In this document: one piece after another, positions 1 to 8,766 of the stretch
Position numbering within the stretch: the first letter of the stretch is position 1
Layout: each line of letters starts with the position of its first letter
Position numbers and translations under genes: made by a program
The notes under the pieces: model-generated
The model's input: the letters and a program-made list of their open reading frames with translations, nothing else
Databases searched by the model: none
Told to the model about the DNA's origin: nothing
From: an uncultured Bacilli bacterium
GTDB lineage: Bacteria > Bacillota_I > Bacilli_A > RF39 > UBA660
NCBI GenBank assembly: GCA_947623855.1
Contig: CANQHW010000038.1
Location: forward strand, 1-9,843
Direction of reading: 5' to 3'
Length of the DNA stretch: 9,843 bases

Positions 1-16
1 AGTAATAATATTATAC

Positions 17-53
17 TAGTAAATAAATGATTTGCAACTTCATCCATTTACTA
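17..53. repeat. imperfect inverted repeat overlapping the dnaE -35 region
   Basis: TAGTAAAT (17-24) pairs with ATTTACTA (46-53) and ATGA (27-30) pairs with TCAT (40-43), separated by a 2x2 mismatch, with a 9-nt loop (31-39). The right arm covers the putative -35. An 8-bp direct repeat TATTATAC (9-16 and 59-66) brackets the structure. It could be an operator for a dimeric regulator, or the tail hairpin of an upstream gene outside the window. There is no T-tract, so a terminator is unlikely. The role is inference. Confidence 0.4.
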
Positions 54-76
54 ATCAGTATTATACGTGGTATAAT
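47..76 (+). promoter_or_regulatory. sigmaA-type promoter of the dnaE-polC operon
   Basis: A perfect -10 hexamer TATAAT lies at 71-76 and is preceded by TGG (68-70), which makes an extended -10 (TGnTATAAT). A weak -35 candidate, TTTACT, lies at 47-52 with an 18-nt spacer. Transcription would start near 83, leaving a leader of only about 16 nt before the GTG start at 99. There is therefore no room for a riboswitch or attenuator downstream of this start. An upstream TATACT (12-17) could be a second -10, but its -35 would lie outside the window. Confidence 0.75.
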
Positions 77-84
77 TTTGCTAT

Positions 85-95
85 AGGGTGGTGAT
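85..95 (+). promoter_or_regulatory. ribosome binding site of dnaE, fixes the GTG start
   Basis: AGGGTGGTGAT lies just upstream of GTG at 99. Its GGTGAT part (90-95) is complementary to the 16S rRNA 3' tail. An in-frame TAG at 84-86 excludes any start further upstream, and the protein homology begins at the second residue. GTG at 99 is thus the only reasonable start. Confidence 0.75.
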
Positions 96-98
96 ATT

Positions 99-2993
99 GT
101 GTTTATTCCTATTGCGGTTAAGACTGAATATTCTTTACTAAACAGTATGATTCGTATACCAACGTTAATCAATTACTTAAAAGAACATAATATCACCAGT
201 TGTGGTATCGTAGATGATAACTTATTCTATGCCATAGAGTTTTATACTTTATGTAAAAAAAATAATATAAATCCTCTTATCGGCTTAGAAGTTACTATCC
301 ATAATCAAAAAGTATACTTATATGCTAAAGATTATTTAGGATATTTAAATCTTTTAAAAGTTAATACTCTAATCCAAGAAAGAGAATATAATCTTATTGA
401 TTTAGAACTATATAAAAATAATATCATCGTCGTTTTACCCTACAATTCTTATGACTTATATGAAGATTTTCATAAAAATTATGAAGTATATCTCTTATAT
501 AAAAATAATTATGAAAAACAAAATGCTAGTATTATAAGTCCTAAAATCGTTTATGGTAATACTATCCGTGCTTTATCTAATGATGATATTATCTATTTAG
601 ATTATCTAGAAATGATTAAACTAGGTCTTACAATTAGTAATTATCAAAATAAATATGGCGAAGATGATTGTTATCAAAATCCTTCTGATCCCGAAGATAT
701 TAAAAGTACCATCGATTTTAGTTCCAACTTTAACTTAGAACTACCTCAAAATACCCGATATATGCCTAAATATAATGTTAAAGATGAATTTTCATATTTA
801 GGAGCTTTATGTAAAAAAGGTTTAAATAAACGTCTTAATGGCAAAGTTACTAAGGAATATAGCACCCGTTTATTATATGAATTAAATGTTATTAAAAAAA
901 TGGGTTTTGTTTCTTATTTCTTAATTGTTTATGACTATATAAAATATGCTAAACAAAATGATATTTATGTCGGACCTGGAAGAGGAAGTGGGGCGGGCTC
1001 CCTAGTTAGTTACTGCCTAGGTATAACTGAAGTAGATCCTTTAAAATATAATCTATTATTTGAACGATTCTTAAATCCCGAACGGATTACTATGCCCGAT
1101 ATCGATACCGATTTTGAAGACACTAGAAGAGATGAAGTTATAAACTATGTTAAAGAAAAATATGGTCATGATAAAGTTAGTTTAATTATGACCTATGGTA
1201 CTTTAGGAGCACGTCAAGTTATAAGAGATGTTGGTAAAATCTTAGAAATAGATAGCTCTAAAATAGATAACTTAACTAAAAATCTTGACCGTCTTGCATC
1301 TTTACAAGAAAATATACAAAATCCTAAAATTATGCACTATGTTAAAGAAAATAATCTAAATAAAGTTTATAAAATAGGCTTAAAATTAGAAGGTTTAAAA
1401 AGACATATATCTACCCATGCTGCAGGTGTTGTCATCTCTTCTAAAACTTTAGATGAAATAATTCCCATGTATGTTAACTCTTCTTCTCTAGCTACTGGTG
1501 TAACTATGAACTATTTAGAATCCTTAGGACTTTTAAAAATGGACTTCTTAGCTATCTCCCATTTAACCGTTATTCATAACGTCTTAAAATTAATAAAAAC
1601 AAATGAATCCCTTACTCTTGATTTAAAAGATATTAATTATAATGACCCTAAAGTCTTTGAATTATTTAGTAAAGGGGATACTTTAGGAATATTTCAGTTT
1701 GAAAGTAATGGAATGATTAACTTTATCAAAAAATTAAAACCCCAAAGTATTTTTGATTTATATGCCGCCGTTGCCTTATTCCGTCCGGGTCCTATGCAAA
1801 ATATTGATTCCTTTATTAAAAGAAAAGAAGGTAAAGAAGCCATTACCTATCTTCATCCTAGTTTAGAACCTATCCTAAAAGAAACTTATGGCATAATCGT
1901 CTACCAAGAACAAATAATGCAAATATTAGTAGTTTTAGCTGGTTATACTTATGCCGAAGCCGATAACATCCGTCGTGCTATGAGTAAAAAGAAAAAAGAA
2001 ATCATTTTCCAAGAAAAAGATAACTTTGTTAAAAGAGCTATTAAAAATGGTATTCCTTCTAATACCGCTATTGCTATATATGATTTAATCCTTCGTTTTG
2101 CCGATTATGGCTTTAATAAAGCTCACTCTGTTTCCTATGCTTTAGTAGGGTACCAAATGGCTTACTTAAAAACCTACTATCCCCAATATTTTATTACTAA
2201 TTTACTAAATATGAGTTTAGGAAGTGATACTAAAACTAATGAGTATATTAATATGTTAAAAGCTCGTAATATACCTATATTACGACCTGATATTAATCTA
2301 AGTACCGATGCCTATTGTATCACTAATAAAGGTGTAAGAATGCCTCTTTCAGCCATTAAAGGTGTAGGTACTTTGGGAGCTAAAAGTATTTTAGAAGAAA
2401 GAAGTAAAGGACCTTTTAAAGATTATTTTTCCTTTGTTGCCCGCTGTTATTCGAAAAATATTAACAAAAAAACTATCACTGCTTTAGCTTATGCTGGTTG
2501 TTTCCAAAGTTTTAATTTAAATATTGCGACTATTATCAATAATTTAGATAGTGCTATAAGATATGCTGAAGTATGCCACGATTTAGATGAAAGCTTAGTC
2601 ATGAAACCTCTTATAAATCCTCTAGTCGAATATCCCTTATCTTTATTAATTAAAAGAGAATTAGAAGTTTTAGGGATCTATTTAACTAATCATCCCTCTA
2701 GTAACTACCAATTCGGAATTGTAAAATCCTTAGATTTAAAAAATTATTTTGATAAGTTTGTTAAAACGGTAATTGTCATCTCTCGTATCAAAAAATTAAC
2801 TACCAAAAAAGGTGAAGAAATGGCTTTTATCATCGGAAGTGATGAAAAAGGCATAATCGACTTTGTTATTTTCCCAAAATATAGTAAACTATTAGTAGGA
2901 CTTAAAGAAGATGATTTAGTAATGATTAGAGGCCGTGTAGAAAAAAGATATGATAAATATCAAATTAATGTTGTACATTTAGAAAGGTTATAA
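99..2993 (+). CDS. dnaE: DNA polymerase III alpha subunit, short DnaE type
   Basis: Family C DNA polymerase, 964 residues, shorter than B. subtilis DnaE (about 1115). Order of domains: degenerate PHP domain (about 1-200); polymerase core with the nucleotide-binding GPGRGSGAGS loop (292-301), catalytic aspartates D334 and D336 in PDIDTDF, and D482 in KMDFL; helix-hairpin-helix IKGVG (753-757); C-terminal OB fold (about 891-964). In the family, Gram-positive DnaE extends RNA primers before handing over to PolC and lacks proofreading. The PHP metal ligands are gone: the HxH motif reads A6-V-K8 and TDH reads V38-D-D40, so PHP catalysis is not expected. I see no clear QxxLF clamp-binding motif between the HhH and OB regions. 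The stop is 2 nt before polC, so the two genes are almost certainly co-transcribed. Codon use is AT-rich and matches polC. Confidence 0.96.
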   Translation: MFIPIAVKTEYSLLNSMIRIPTLINYLKEHNITSCGIVDDNLFYAIEFYTLCKKNNINPLIGLEVTIHNQKVYLYAKDYLGYLNLLKVNTLIQEREYNLIDLELYKNNIIVVLPYNSYDLYEDFHKNYEVYLLYKNNYEKQNASIISPKIVYGNTIRALSNDDIIYLDYLEMIKLGLTISNYQNKYGEDDCYQNPSDPEDIKSTIDFSSNFNLELPQNTRYMPKYNVKDEFSYLGALCKKGLNKRLNGKVTKEYSTRLLYELNVIKKMGFVSYFLIVYDYIKYAKQNDIYVGPGRGSGAGSLVSYCLGITEVDPLKYNLLFERFLNPERITMPDIDTDFEDTRRDEVINYVKEKYGHDKVSLIMTYGTLGARQVIRDVGKILEIDSSKIDNLTKNLDRLASLQENIQNPKIMHYVKENNLNKVYKIGLKLEGLKRHISTHAAGVVISSKTLDEIIPMYVNSSSLATGVTMNYLESLGLLKMDFLAISHLTVIHNVLKLIKTNESLTLDLKDINYNDPKVFELFSKGDTLGIFQFESNGMINFIKKLKPQSIFDLYAAVALFRPGPMQNIDSFIKRKEGKEAITYLHPSLEPILKETYGIIVYQEQIMQILVVLAGYTYAEADNIRRAMSKKKKEIIFQEKDNFVKRAIKNGIPSNTAIAIYDLILRFADYGFNKAHSVSYALVGYQMAYLKTYYPQYFITNLLNMSLGSDTKTNEYINMLKARNIPILRPDINLSTDAYCITNKGVRMPLSAIKGVGTLGAKSILEERSKGPFKDYFSFVARCYSKNINKKTITALAYAGCFQSFNLNIATIINNLDSAIRYAEVCHDLDESLVMKPLINPLVEYPLSLLIKRELEVLGIYLTNHPSSNYQFGIVKSLDLKNYFDKFVKTVIVISRIKKLTTKKGEEMAFIIGSDEKGIIDFVIFPKYSKLLVGLKEDDLVMIRGRVEKRYDKYQINVVHLERL
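2981..2987 (+). promoter_or_regulatory. ribosome binding site of polC inside the dnaE 3' end
   Basis: AGAAAGG lies 8 nt before the polC ATG and within the last codons of dnaE. Termination of dnaE at 2993 and initiation at 2996 are close enough for translational coupling. No promoter is needed or obvious between the genes. Confidence 0.6.
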
Positions 2994-2995
2994 AA

Positions 2996-5900
2996 ATGGA
3001 TAAAGAAGTAGAAAGATTTTTAAAAAGTATTAATTATGAACCAAAAGATACTACCTTTACTAAGGCTTATATTAGTAAAGTAGTCTTAAACAAAGACCAA
3101 GAAAAGTTTTATGTCTTTTTAAATAACGAAACTCCTTTTAATATTGCAGTAGTAAAAGAATTATTTACTAAAGCTCAAAAAGGTCTTAAAAAAAGTAATG
3201 ATGTTAAAATTAATTTAGTATATGATAATATTTCAGAAGAAGATGTTTTAAACTCCTTATTATCAATAATTGAAGACGAAAAACTAAATCGTCCTTCTTT
3301 AGTAACCTTAAATAAAGATAACCTTAAAATTACTAATCAAAATATTAAAATCTCTGTAGCCAGTAAAACTGAAGAGGAAATCTTAAACGATTTAAAAGAA
3401 AATTTTCTCCAAAAATTAGATGATTATGGCTTTAAAGATTATACTATTGAAGTTAATATTGATAGTGAAATGAATGAATCTGTTATTAAAGAAATCGCCG
3501 AAGAAAAAAATCGTCCCATCACCATCTCACCTCCTACGGAAGTAGAATCAAAACCTTCCTATCCCCATAAAAAAGTAGGTTATTCTAGAAAAGGTTTAGT
3601 AAGTATTAAAAGTTTAGTTCGCGAAGAAAATAGTGTCCATTTAGAAGCCTATATTTTTGGAAGTGAATTTAATGAATTAAAAACTAAAGATGGTCGAACC
3701 CTTTACTTAGTAACTTTAAAAATAAGTGATAATACCTCTAGTATAATTGCTAAATACTTTGCTAAAGATGAAAAAGATTATCAAGAAAAATCTTCTGATT
3801 TACAAGAAGGTAAATGGTTTAGTTTTACTGGTCAAGTAAGATATGATACTTATACCAAAGATTTAGTTTTTAACTTTAAAAACTATGAAAAAATAGATAA
3901 TTTAAATATTAAAAGAGAAGATAATGCTCCAATTAAAAGAGTAGAGCTTCACGCTCATACCATGATGAGTCAGATGGATGGCGTTTGTGATGATATAACC
4001 TTAGTAAAACAAGCAATAAATTTTGGTCATCCCGGAATAGTTATTACGGATAAAGATTCTTGTCAGTCTTTTCCCCATATCTTTAATACTGTTACTAGTT
4101 ATAATAAAGATATTAAAAAAAGTCTTACAACTAAATTAACTGAATTACAAACCTCTTTACACGAAGAACAAGAAAAAAATAATCTTAAAGCTATCCAAGA
4201 ATTAGAAAAATATATTTTAGAAACCGAAGAAGAATTAAAACATCCTCCATATTTTAAAGCTGGCTATGGAGTTGAACTTGATATGTGTGAATCTTACTTA
4301 GATGTTTGTTATAACCCTAATGATATGGCTATAGAAGATAATACCTTTGTAATATTTGATACCGAAACTACGGGCTTTAATCCAGGGTTAGGGGATTCTA
4401 TGATTGAAATTGGTGCCGTAAAAATCCATAATGGGGAAGTTATCGACCGTTTTGATAAACTTATAAATCCTGGTCATCATATTGATGAAGCTATTACTAA
4501 AGTTACCGATATCTCCGATGCTGATGTCCAAGATGCCGCTAATGAAGAAGAAGTAACTAAAGAATTTAAAGCTTGGATAGAAGACTTCCCTTTAGTAGCT
4601 CATAATGCTCGTTTCGATAAAAATATGTTAGATATGGCTTACTATAAATACCATTTAGGACCTCTTACCAACCCCATAATTGATACCCTTATGCTATCTC
4701 GTATTATAAACCGTGATCAAAAAAGACATAGCTTAAAAGCTTTAGGTAAATATTATGGTGTAGATACCGGAGAAGAAAAAGAAATCGAAGAAAATAACTC
4801 TATCGATGCCGTTAAATTAAACGATGATTTAGTCAAAGTAATTGCTAGTGTTAAAGTTGATAATGAAGAAATATTAAAAGAAGTTTCTGAAGAACATCAA
4901 AGTTTTGATTATGCTTCCGAATTAAATAAAAATATAACCATAAAGGAGTACTACTTAGAAAATGTTCGTAAAGCTAGTAAAACCGATAAAGTAAATTTAG
5001 ATATTTCTCTCAAAGAAGGATATACTTTAGTAGATAATACCCACGAAATATCATTACATCCTGCTGAAAATATTATTCCTATTAAATATACTGGTCCTTT
5101 TGGAGAAGGTAGTTTTAACCTTAAAATCTATGTTGGTCAACACCATGGAGCCGATGTCGATGCCGAAAATACTGGGTATATCTTTAATAAAATGTTAAAA
5201 CAAATAAAAGGCTTAAAAACTTTAAAAGATTTAAATAATTTAGGATTATTAGAAGAAATAGCTATTAAAAATGATCCTAAAAAAATGGATAATATTCTAG
5301 ATTTAATAAGTTATAAAAATTATATTATTCCTAGTAATGATGAAAACTTACAACCAGCTTTAAAAAATTATAATTTAACCGGCTACCGCTTTAAATATGC
5401 ACCTTCTTCTGATAATAATTTACAAATGTATGATAATATCCCTGGTAAAACCTATACCGAACACTTAGCTAATTTATATGATAATCAAAAACATGTAACC
5501 ATTATTGCTAAAAATAGTATTGGTCTTAAAAATATGTTTAAATTAATTAGTTATGCTAATACTAACTTCCTTGATCGGAGTGCGAGAATTCCAAGAAAAT
5601 ATATTGAGGAAAATAGGGAAGGTATCCTTGTAGGTAGTTCTTGTCTTAATGGTGAAATATTTTATTTAGCTGAAACTCGTAGTGAAGAAGACTTAATAAA
5701 AGCTATGGAATTCTATGATTATATTGAGGTTCAACCTATTGAAAACTATCTGCATTTAGTAACTTACCATGATATCAATAATCGTCGCCATTTAGAGTAT
5801 TGCTTAGAAAAAATTATTAAATGTGCTAAAAAATGTGGTAAATTAATCTGTGCTACGGGCGATGTTCATAATATTAATAAAGAAGATTTAATCTCTAGGG

Positions 5901-8710
5901 AGATTATTGTAAACCAAAATGTTCCTGGCAAAGGTCGTCATGCTTTAGCTAAATATTTAACCGGCCGCTTAGGATATAACTATAATGAAGAAAATATTAT
6001 TAAAGTAAAAGAATTAGTTGCCGAAAAAGGTTATGATTATAATCCTGTAGATGATGCTGTTATAAAATATATTTATACTTTAAAGAAAATAAAAAGTATT
6101 CCTATTACTCTAGATACTTTAGAAACTTTATTTATTCCAAGTAATGATTCTCCTTTAAAAGATAATCAAATGCGTCGCGAATCTATTACTAGCTCTTTAA
6201 GAAAATTTCAAGTACTAGGAATTATAACCTTAAATAATGAAACTAATACTTATGATTTAATATTTGATTTTAATAAAAAAAGTGATTACGAAGAAGGTCA
6301 TATTCCTAATCAATATTTTCGAACAACTACTGAAATGAAAGATGGTTTTAAATTCTTAAAAGATGAAGACTTAATCGAAGAAATAGTTGTAACTAATCCA
6401 CGTAAAGTATTAGATATGCTAGATATTATCGAAGTAATCGACCATCCTCCTAAACCTTATTCCCCAATCATTGCTAATTCACAAGAAACCGTCAGAGATA
6501 TGGTATTTACTAAAGCATGGTCAATGTATGGTAATCCTTTACCTCAAATGATTGAAGAACGTATTGCCCAAGAATTCTATGGTGATAAAATTCTAGGTTT
6601 AGCTGAAGAAGATATTAAAAATAATCACCCTAATTGGAGTCCCGAAGAATATGCTAAAAATTATCCTTCGGCTCTTCACGAAATAATTATGGAAGGGTAT
6701 GACCGTGTTGCCCAAATATTAGCCAAAAGATTAATTAAAGAAGAAAATATCGCCGAAGAAGAAGCCCTAACTAAAGCTAAAGCTTCTCTAGGAGGTATTA
6801 TAGGAGGAGGGTTTGATGTTATCTATTTAATCGCCCAAAAACTTATCAAACACTCCAACGATGATGGTTATTTAGTTGGCAGCCGTGGTTCTGTAGGATC
6901 CTCATTTGTTGCTAGTATGATGGGAATCACCGAATGTAATCCGCTCCCAGCTCACTACTACTGCCCAGATTGTTCTATTGGGATATTCCAAGATGATACT
7001 GGAGAAGACCTTGTGGTTAATTATCCAAGTGGTTTTGATTTACCTGATAAAATGTGCCCAAAATGCGGTAAGAAAATGCGCAAAGATGGTAACGATATGC
7101 CATTTGCAACCTTCTTAGGATTTAATGCTGATAAAGTTCCTGATATTGACCTTAACTTTAGTGGTGATAACCAAGCTAGTGCTCACGAATATACCAAAGT
7201 ATTATTTGGAACCGATAATGTTTACCGGGCAGGTACTGTTTCTACCGTTGCTGATAAAACCGCTATTGGATATGTTCAAGGTTATTTTGAAAGTAAATTA
7301 TTTCACGAGTTACGTCTAGAAGCCAAAACCTATGGTTTACAAATACCTGGTTTAGATGATTTAAAGAAAAAAGGTATCATTAAATGTTATACCCGTTTTA
7401 CTGAAGTAGAACGCCTATCCCTTGGATGTACCGGTGTAAAAAGAACTACCGGCCAACACCCTGGTGGTATCGTTGTTGTTCCTGGTTACAAAGACGTCTT
7501 TGATTTTACCCCATTCCAATATCCCGCAGATGACCCTACCAACGCCTGGCGGACAACCCACTTTGAATATCACGCTATCGAAGATGATTTATTAAAACTA
7601 GATATACTAGGACACGATGATCCTACTATGTTAAGAGTCTTACAAGATCTATCCGGAGTAGATGTTACTAAAATTGATTTAAGTGATCGCGATACTATGA
7701 AAATATTTTTGGGACCAGAAGTTTTAGGACTTAAAAAAACAGATTTACGCGCTTTAACTAATAAAGATGGTTATAAATATTGTCCAACCGGAACTTTAGG
7801 AGTTCCTGAATTCGGGACCAGTTTCTTACTTGGAATGCTTGAAGAAACCAAACCCACCACCTTCGCCGAATTAATTAAAATATCTGGCTTATCTCATGGT
7901 ACCGATGTTTGGTTAGGTAATGCTAGAGATTTATGTACCCCTGATGAAAATGGTCATACCACCGTTCCTTTTAAAGAAGTAATTGGATGTCGTGATGATA
8001 TTATGGTTAGTTTAATGAAATGGGGTTTAAAACCAATTCGGGCCTTCACCATAATGGAGTTTGTTCGTCGAGGTAAACCTAGTAAAGACCCTACAACTTG
8101 GGCTACCTATGTTAAAGAAATGCAAGAAGCGGGCATCCCTGATTGGTATATCGATTCCTGTCGTAAAATTAAATATATGTTCCCTAAAGCGCACGCTACT
8201 GCTTATGTAACTAGTGCTTTTAGAGTTGCTTGGTTTAAAGTTCATATGCCAATATATTATTATGCTGCTTACTTTAGTATTCGTTGTACTCAGTTTGATA
8301 TTGCATCTATGGTCAGTGGAGCAGATGCCATCCGTGCTAAAATCGACGAATTAGAAGCCAAAGGGGATGAAGCTACCAATAAAGATAAAGAAGTATGTAA
8401 CGTTTTATATTCCGCTTTAGAAATGACTGCCCGTGGTTTTTACTTTAAAAATATCGATGTTTCTGAAAGTGATGGTAAATACTTTAAAATCACTCCCGAT
8501 CAAAAAGGTTTATTGCTCCCATTCCGAGCTTTAGATGGTCTAGGAGATGCCGTTGCTGATGCCATCGTAAATGCCCGTAAAACCGGTCCCTTTGTTTCTA
8601 AAGAAGACCTAAGAGAAAGAGGTAAAATAAACTATAGTTCCCTACAAAAACTGGAAAAATTAGGATGTTTAAATAATCTATCCGATAGTAATCAATTAAG
8701 TTTGTTTTAA
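2996..8710 (+). CDS. polC: DNA polymerase III PolC-type, enlarged form with about six insertions
   Basis: The main replicase of low-GC Gram-positives, with polymerase and 3'-5' proofreading exonuclease in one chain. Domains: N-terminal domain (1 to about 200); OB fold (about 202-305); PHP first part with H319/H321, although the usual TDH is TD-K353; DEDD exonuclease with Exo I D455/E457, Exo II H536/D541 and Exo III H717/D722; PHP second part; GSRGSVGSS; zinc site C1323/C1326/C1354/C1357; catalytic D1383 and D1385 (PDIDLNF) and D1536 (KLDILGHDD); C-terminal HhH near 1845-1870; terminal clamp motif QLSLF (1900-1904). At 1904 residues it is about 465 longer than B. subtilis PolC. Recalled alignment places the extra residues at about 370-415 (charged helix), 593-714 (within the exonuclease), 749-822, 983-1103 (possible winged helix), 1194-1262, and about 24 residues before LGCTGVKRTTGQ. 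All catalytic residues are kept, so it should be active. It follows dnaE by 2 nt. Confidence 0.97.
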   Translation: MDKEVERFLKSINYEPKDTTFTKAYISKVVLNKDQEKFYVFLNNETPFNIAVVKELFTKAQKGLKKSNDVKINLVYDNISEEDVLNSLLSIIEDEKLNRPSLVTLNKDNLKITNQNIKISVASKTEEEILNDLKENFLQKLDDYGFKDYTIEVNIDSEMNESVIKEIAEEKNRPITISPPTEVESKPSYPHKKVGYSRKGLVSIKSLVREENSVHLEAYIFGSEFNELKTKDGRTLYLVTLKISDNTSSIIAKYFAKDEKDYQEKSSDLQEGKWFSFTGQVRYDTYTKDLVFNFKNYEKIDNLNIKREDNAPIKRVELHAHTMMSQMDGVCDDITLVKQAINFGHPGIVITDKDSCQSFPHIFNTVTSYNKDIKKSLTTKLTELQTSLHEEQEKNNLKAIQELEKYILETEEELKHPPYFKAGYGVELDMCESYLDVCYNPNDMAIEDNTFVIFDTETTGFNPGLGDSMIEIGAVKIHNGEVIDRFDKLINPGHHIDEAITKVTDISDADVQDAANEEEVTKEFKAWIEDFPLVAHNARFDKNMLDMAYYKYHLGPLTNPIIDTLMLSRIINRDQKRHSLKALGKYYGVDTGEEKEIEENNSIDAVKLNDDLVKVIASVKVDNEEILKEVSEEHQSFDYASELNKNITIKEYYLENVRKASKTDKVNLDISLKEGYTLVDNTHEISLHPAENIIPIKYTGPFGEGSFNLKIYVGQHHGADVDAENTGYIFNKMLKQIKGLKTLKDLNNLGLLEEIAIKNDPKKMDNILDLISYKNYIIPSNDENLQPALKNYNLTGYRFKYAPSSDNNLQMYDNIPGKTYTEHLANLYDNQKHVTIIAKNSIGLKNMFKLISYANTNFLDRSARIPRKYIEENREGILVGSSCLNGEIFYLAETRSEEDLIKAMEFYDYIEVQPIENYLHLVTYHDINNRRHLEYCLEKIIKCAKKCGKLICATGDVHNINKEDLISREIIVNQNVPGKGRHALAKYLTGRLGYNYNEENIIKVKELVAEKGYDYNPVDDAVIKYIYTLKKIKSIPITLDTLETLFIPSNDSPLKDNQMRRESITSSLRKFQVLGIITLNNETNTYDLIFDFNKKSDYEEGHIPNQYFRTTTEMKDGFKFLKDEDLIEEIVVTNPRKVLDMLDIIEVIDHPPKPYSPIIANSQETVRDMVFTKAWSMYGNPLPQMIEERIAQEFYGDKILGLAEEDIKNNHPNWSPEEYAKNYPSALHEIIMEGYDRVAQILAKRLIKEENIAEEEALTKAKASLGGIIGGGFDVIYLIAQKLIKHSNDDGYLVGSRGSVGSSFVASMMGITECNPLPAHYYCPDCSIGIFQDDTGEDLVVNYPSGFDLPDKMCPKCGKKMRKDGNDMPFATFLGFNADKVPDIDLNFSGDNQASAHEYTKVLFGTDNVYRAGTVSTVADKTAIGYVQGYFESKLFHELRLEAKTYGLQIPGLDDLKKKGIIKCYTRFTEVERLSLGCTGVKRTTGQHPGGIVVVPGYKDVFDFTPFQYPADDPTNAWRTTHFEYHAIEDDLLKLDILGHDDPTMLRVLQDLSGVDVTKIDLSDRDTMKIFLGPEVLGLKKTDLRALTNKDGYKYCPTGTLGVPEFGTSFLLGMLEETKPTTFAELIKISGLSHGTDVWLGNARDLCTPDENGHTTVPFKEVIGCRDDIMVSLMKWGLKPIRAFTIMEFVRRGKPSKDPTTWATYVKEMQEAGIPDWYIDSCRKIKYMFPKAHATAYVTSAFRVAWFKVHMPIYYYAAYFSIRCTQFDIASMVSGADAIRAKIDELEAKGDEATNKDKEVCNVLYSALEMTARGFYFKNIDVSESDGKYFKITPDQKGLLLPFRALDGLGDAVADAIVNARKTGPFVSKEDLRERGKINYSSLQKLEKLGCLNNLSDSNQLSLF

Positions 8711-8716
8711 AAATTT

Positions 8717-8735
8717 TGTAAAATTTTACATTTTT
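8717..8735 (+). terminator. weak AT palindrome plus T5 after polC
   Basis: TGTAAAATTTTACA (8717-8730) is a perfect 14-bp palindrome followed by TTTTT (8731-8735), starting 7 nt after the polC stop. The stem would be 5 bp with one G-C pair and an AATT loop, so termination would be weak at best. Operon transcripts may read through into the tRNA and end at the stronger terminator at 8867-8892. Confidence 0.3.
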
Positions 8736-8737
8736 GC

Positions 8738-8766
8738 TTGATTATGTTAAAAGTTTATGTTATGAT
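8738..8766 (+). promoter_or_regulatory. sigmaA-type promoter of the tRNA-Ala gene
   Basis: TTGATT (8738-8743), a 17-nt spacer and TATGAT (8761-8766) match the -35/-10 consensus at 4/6 and 5/6. Transcription would start near 8773-8775, only 4 to 6 nt before the mature 5' end of the tRNA. An overlapping alternative is TTGCTT (8734-8739) with TATGTT (8756-8761). Confidence 0.6.

Noticed and set aside
7125..7319. 64-codon open frame on the plus strand inside polC
   Set aside because: It lies in another frame across the PolC catalytic PDIDLNF region, has no own ribosome site and no recognisable protein; a shadow of polC.
8027..8245. 72-codon open frame on the minus strand inside polC
   Set aside because: It is antisense to the strongly conserved PolC C-terminal region with no recognisable product; a shadow.
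2996..8710. polC as a fusion of two genes or a frame error explaining the great length
   Set aside because: All PolC motifs occur once and in normal order from OB fold to QLSLF; the extra residues are spread over several loops, not added at one end.
99..8710. Mycoplasma-type code with TGA as tryptophan
   Set aside because: Trp residues are TGG, no in-frame TGA occurs in dnaE or polC, and the HNH gene ends at TGA exactly where the family normally ends.
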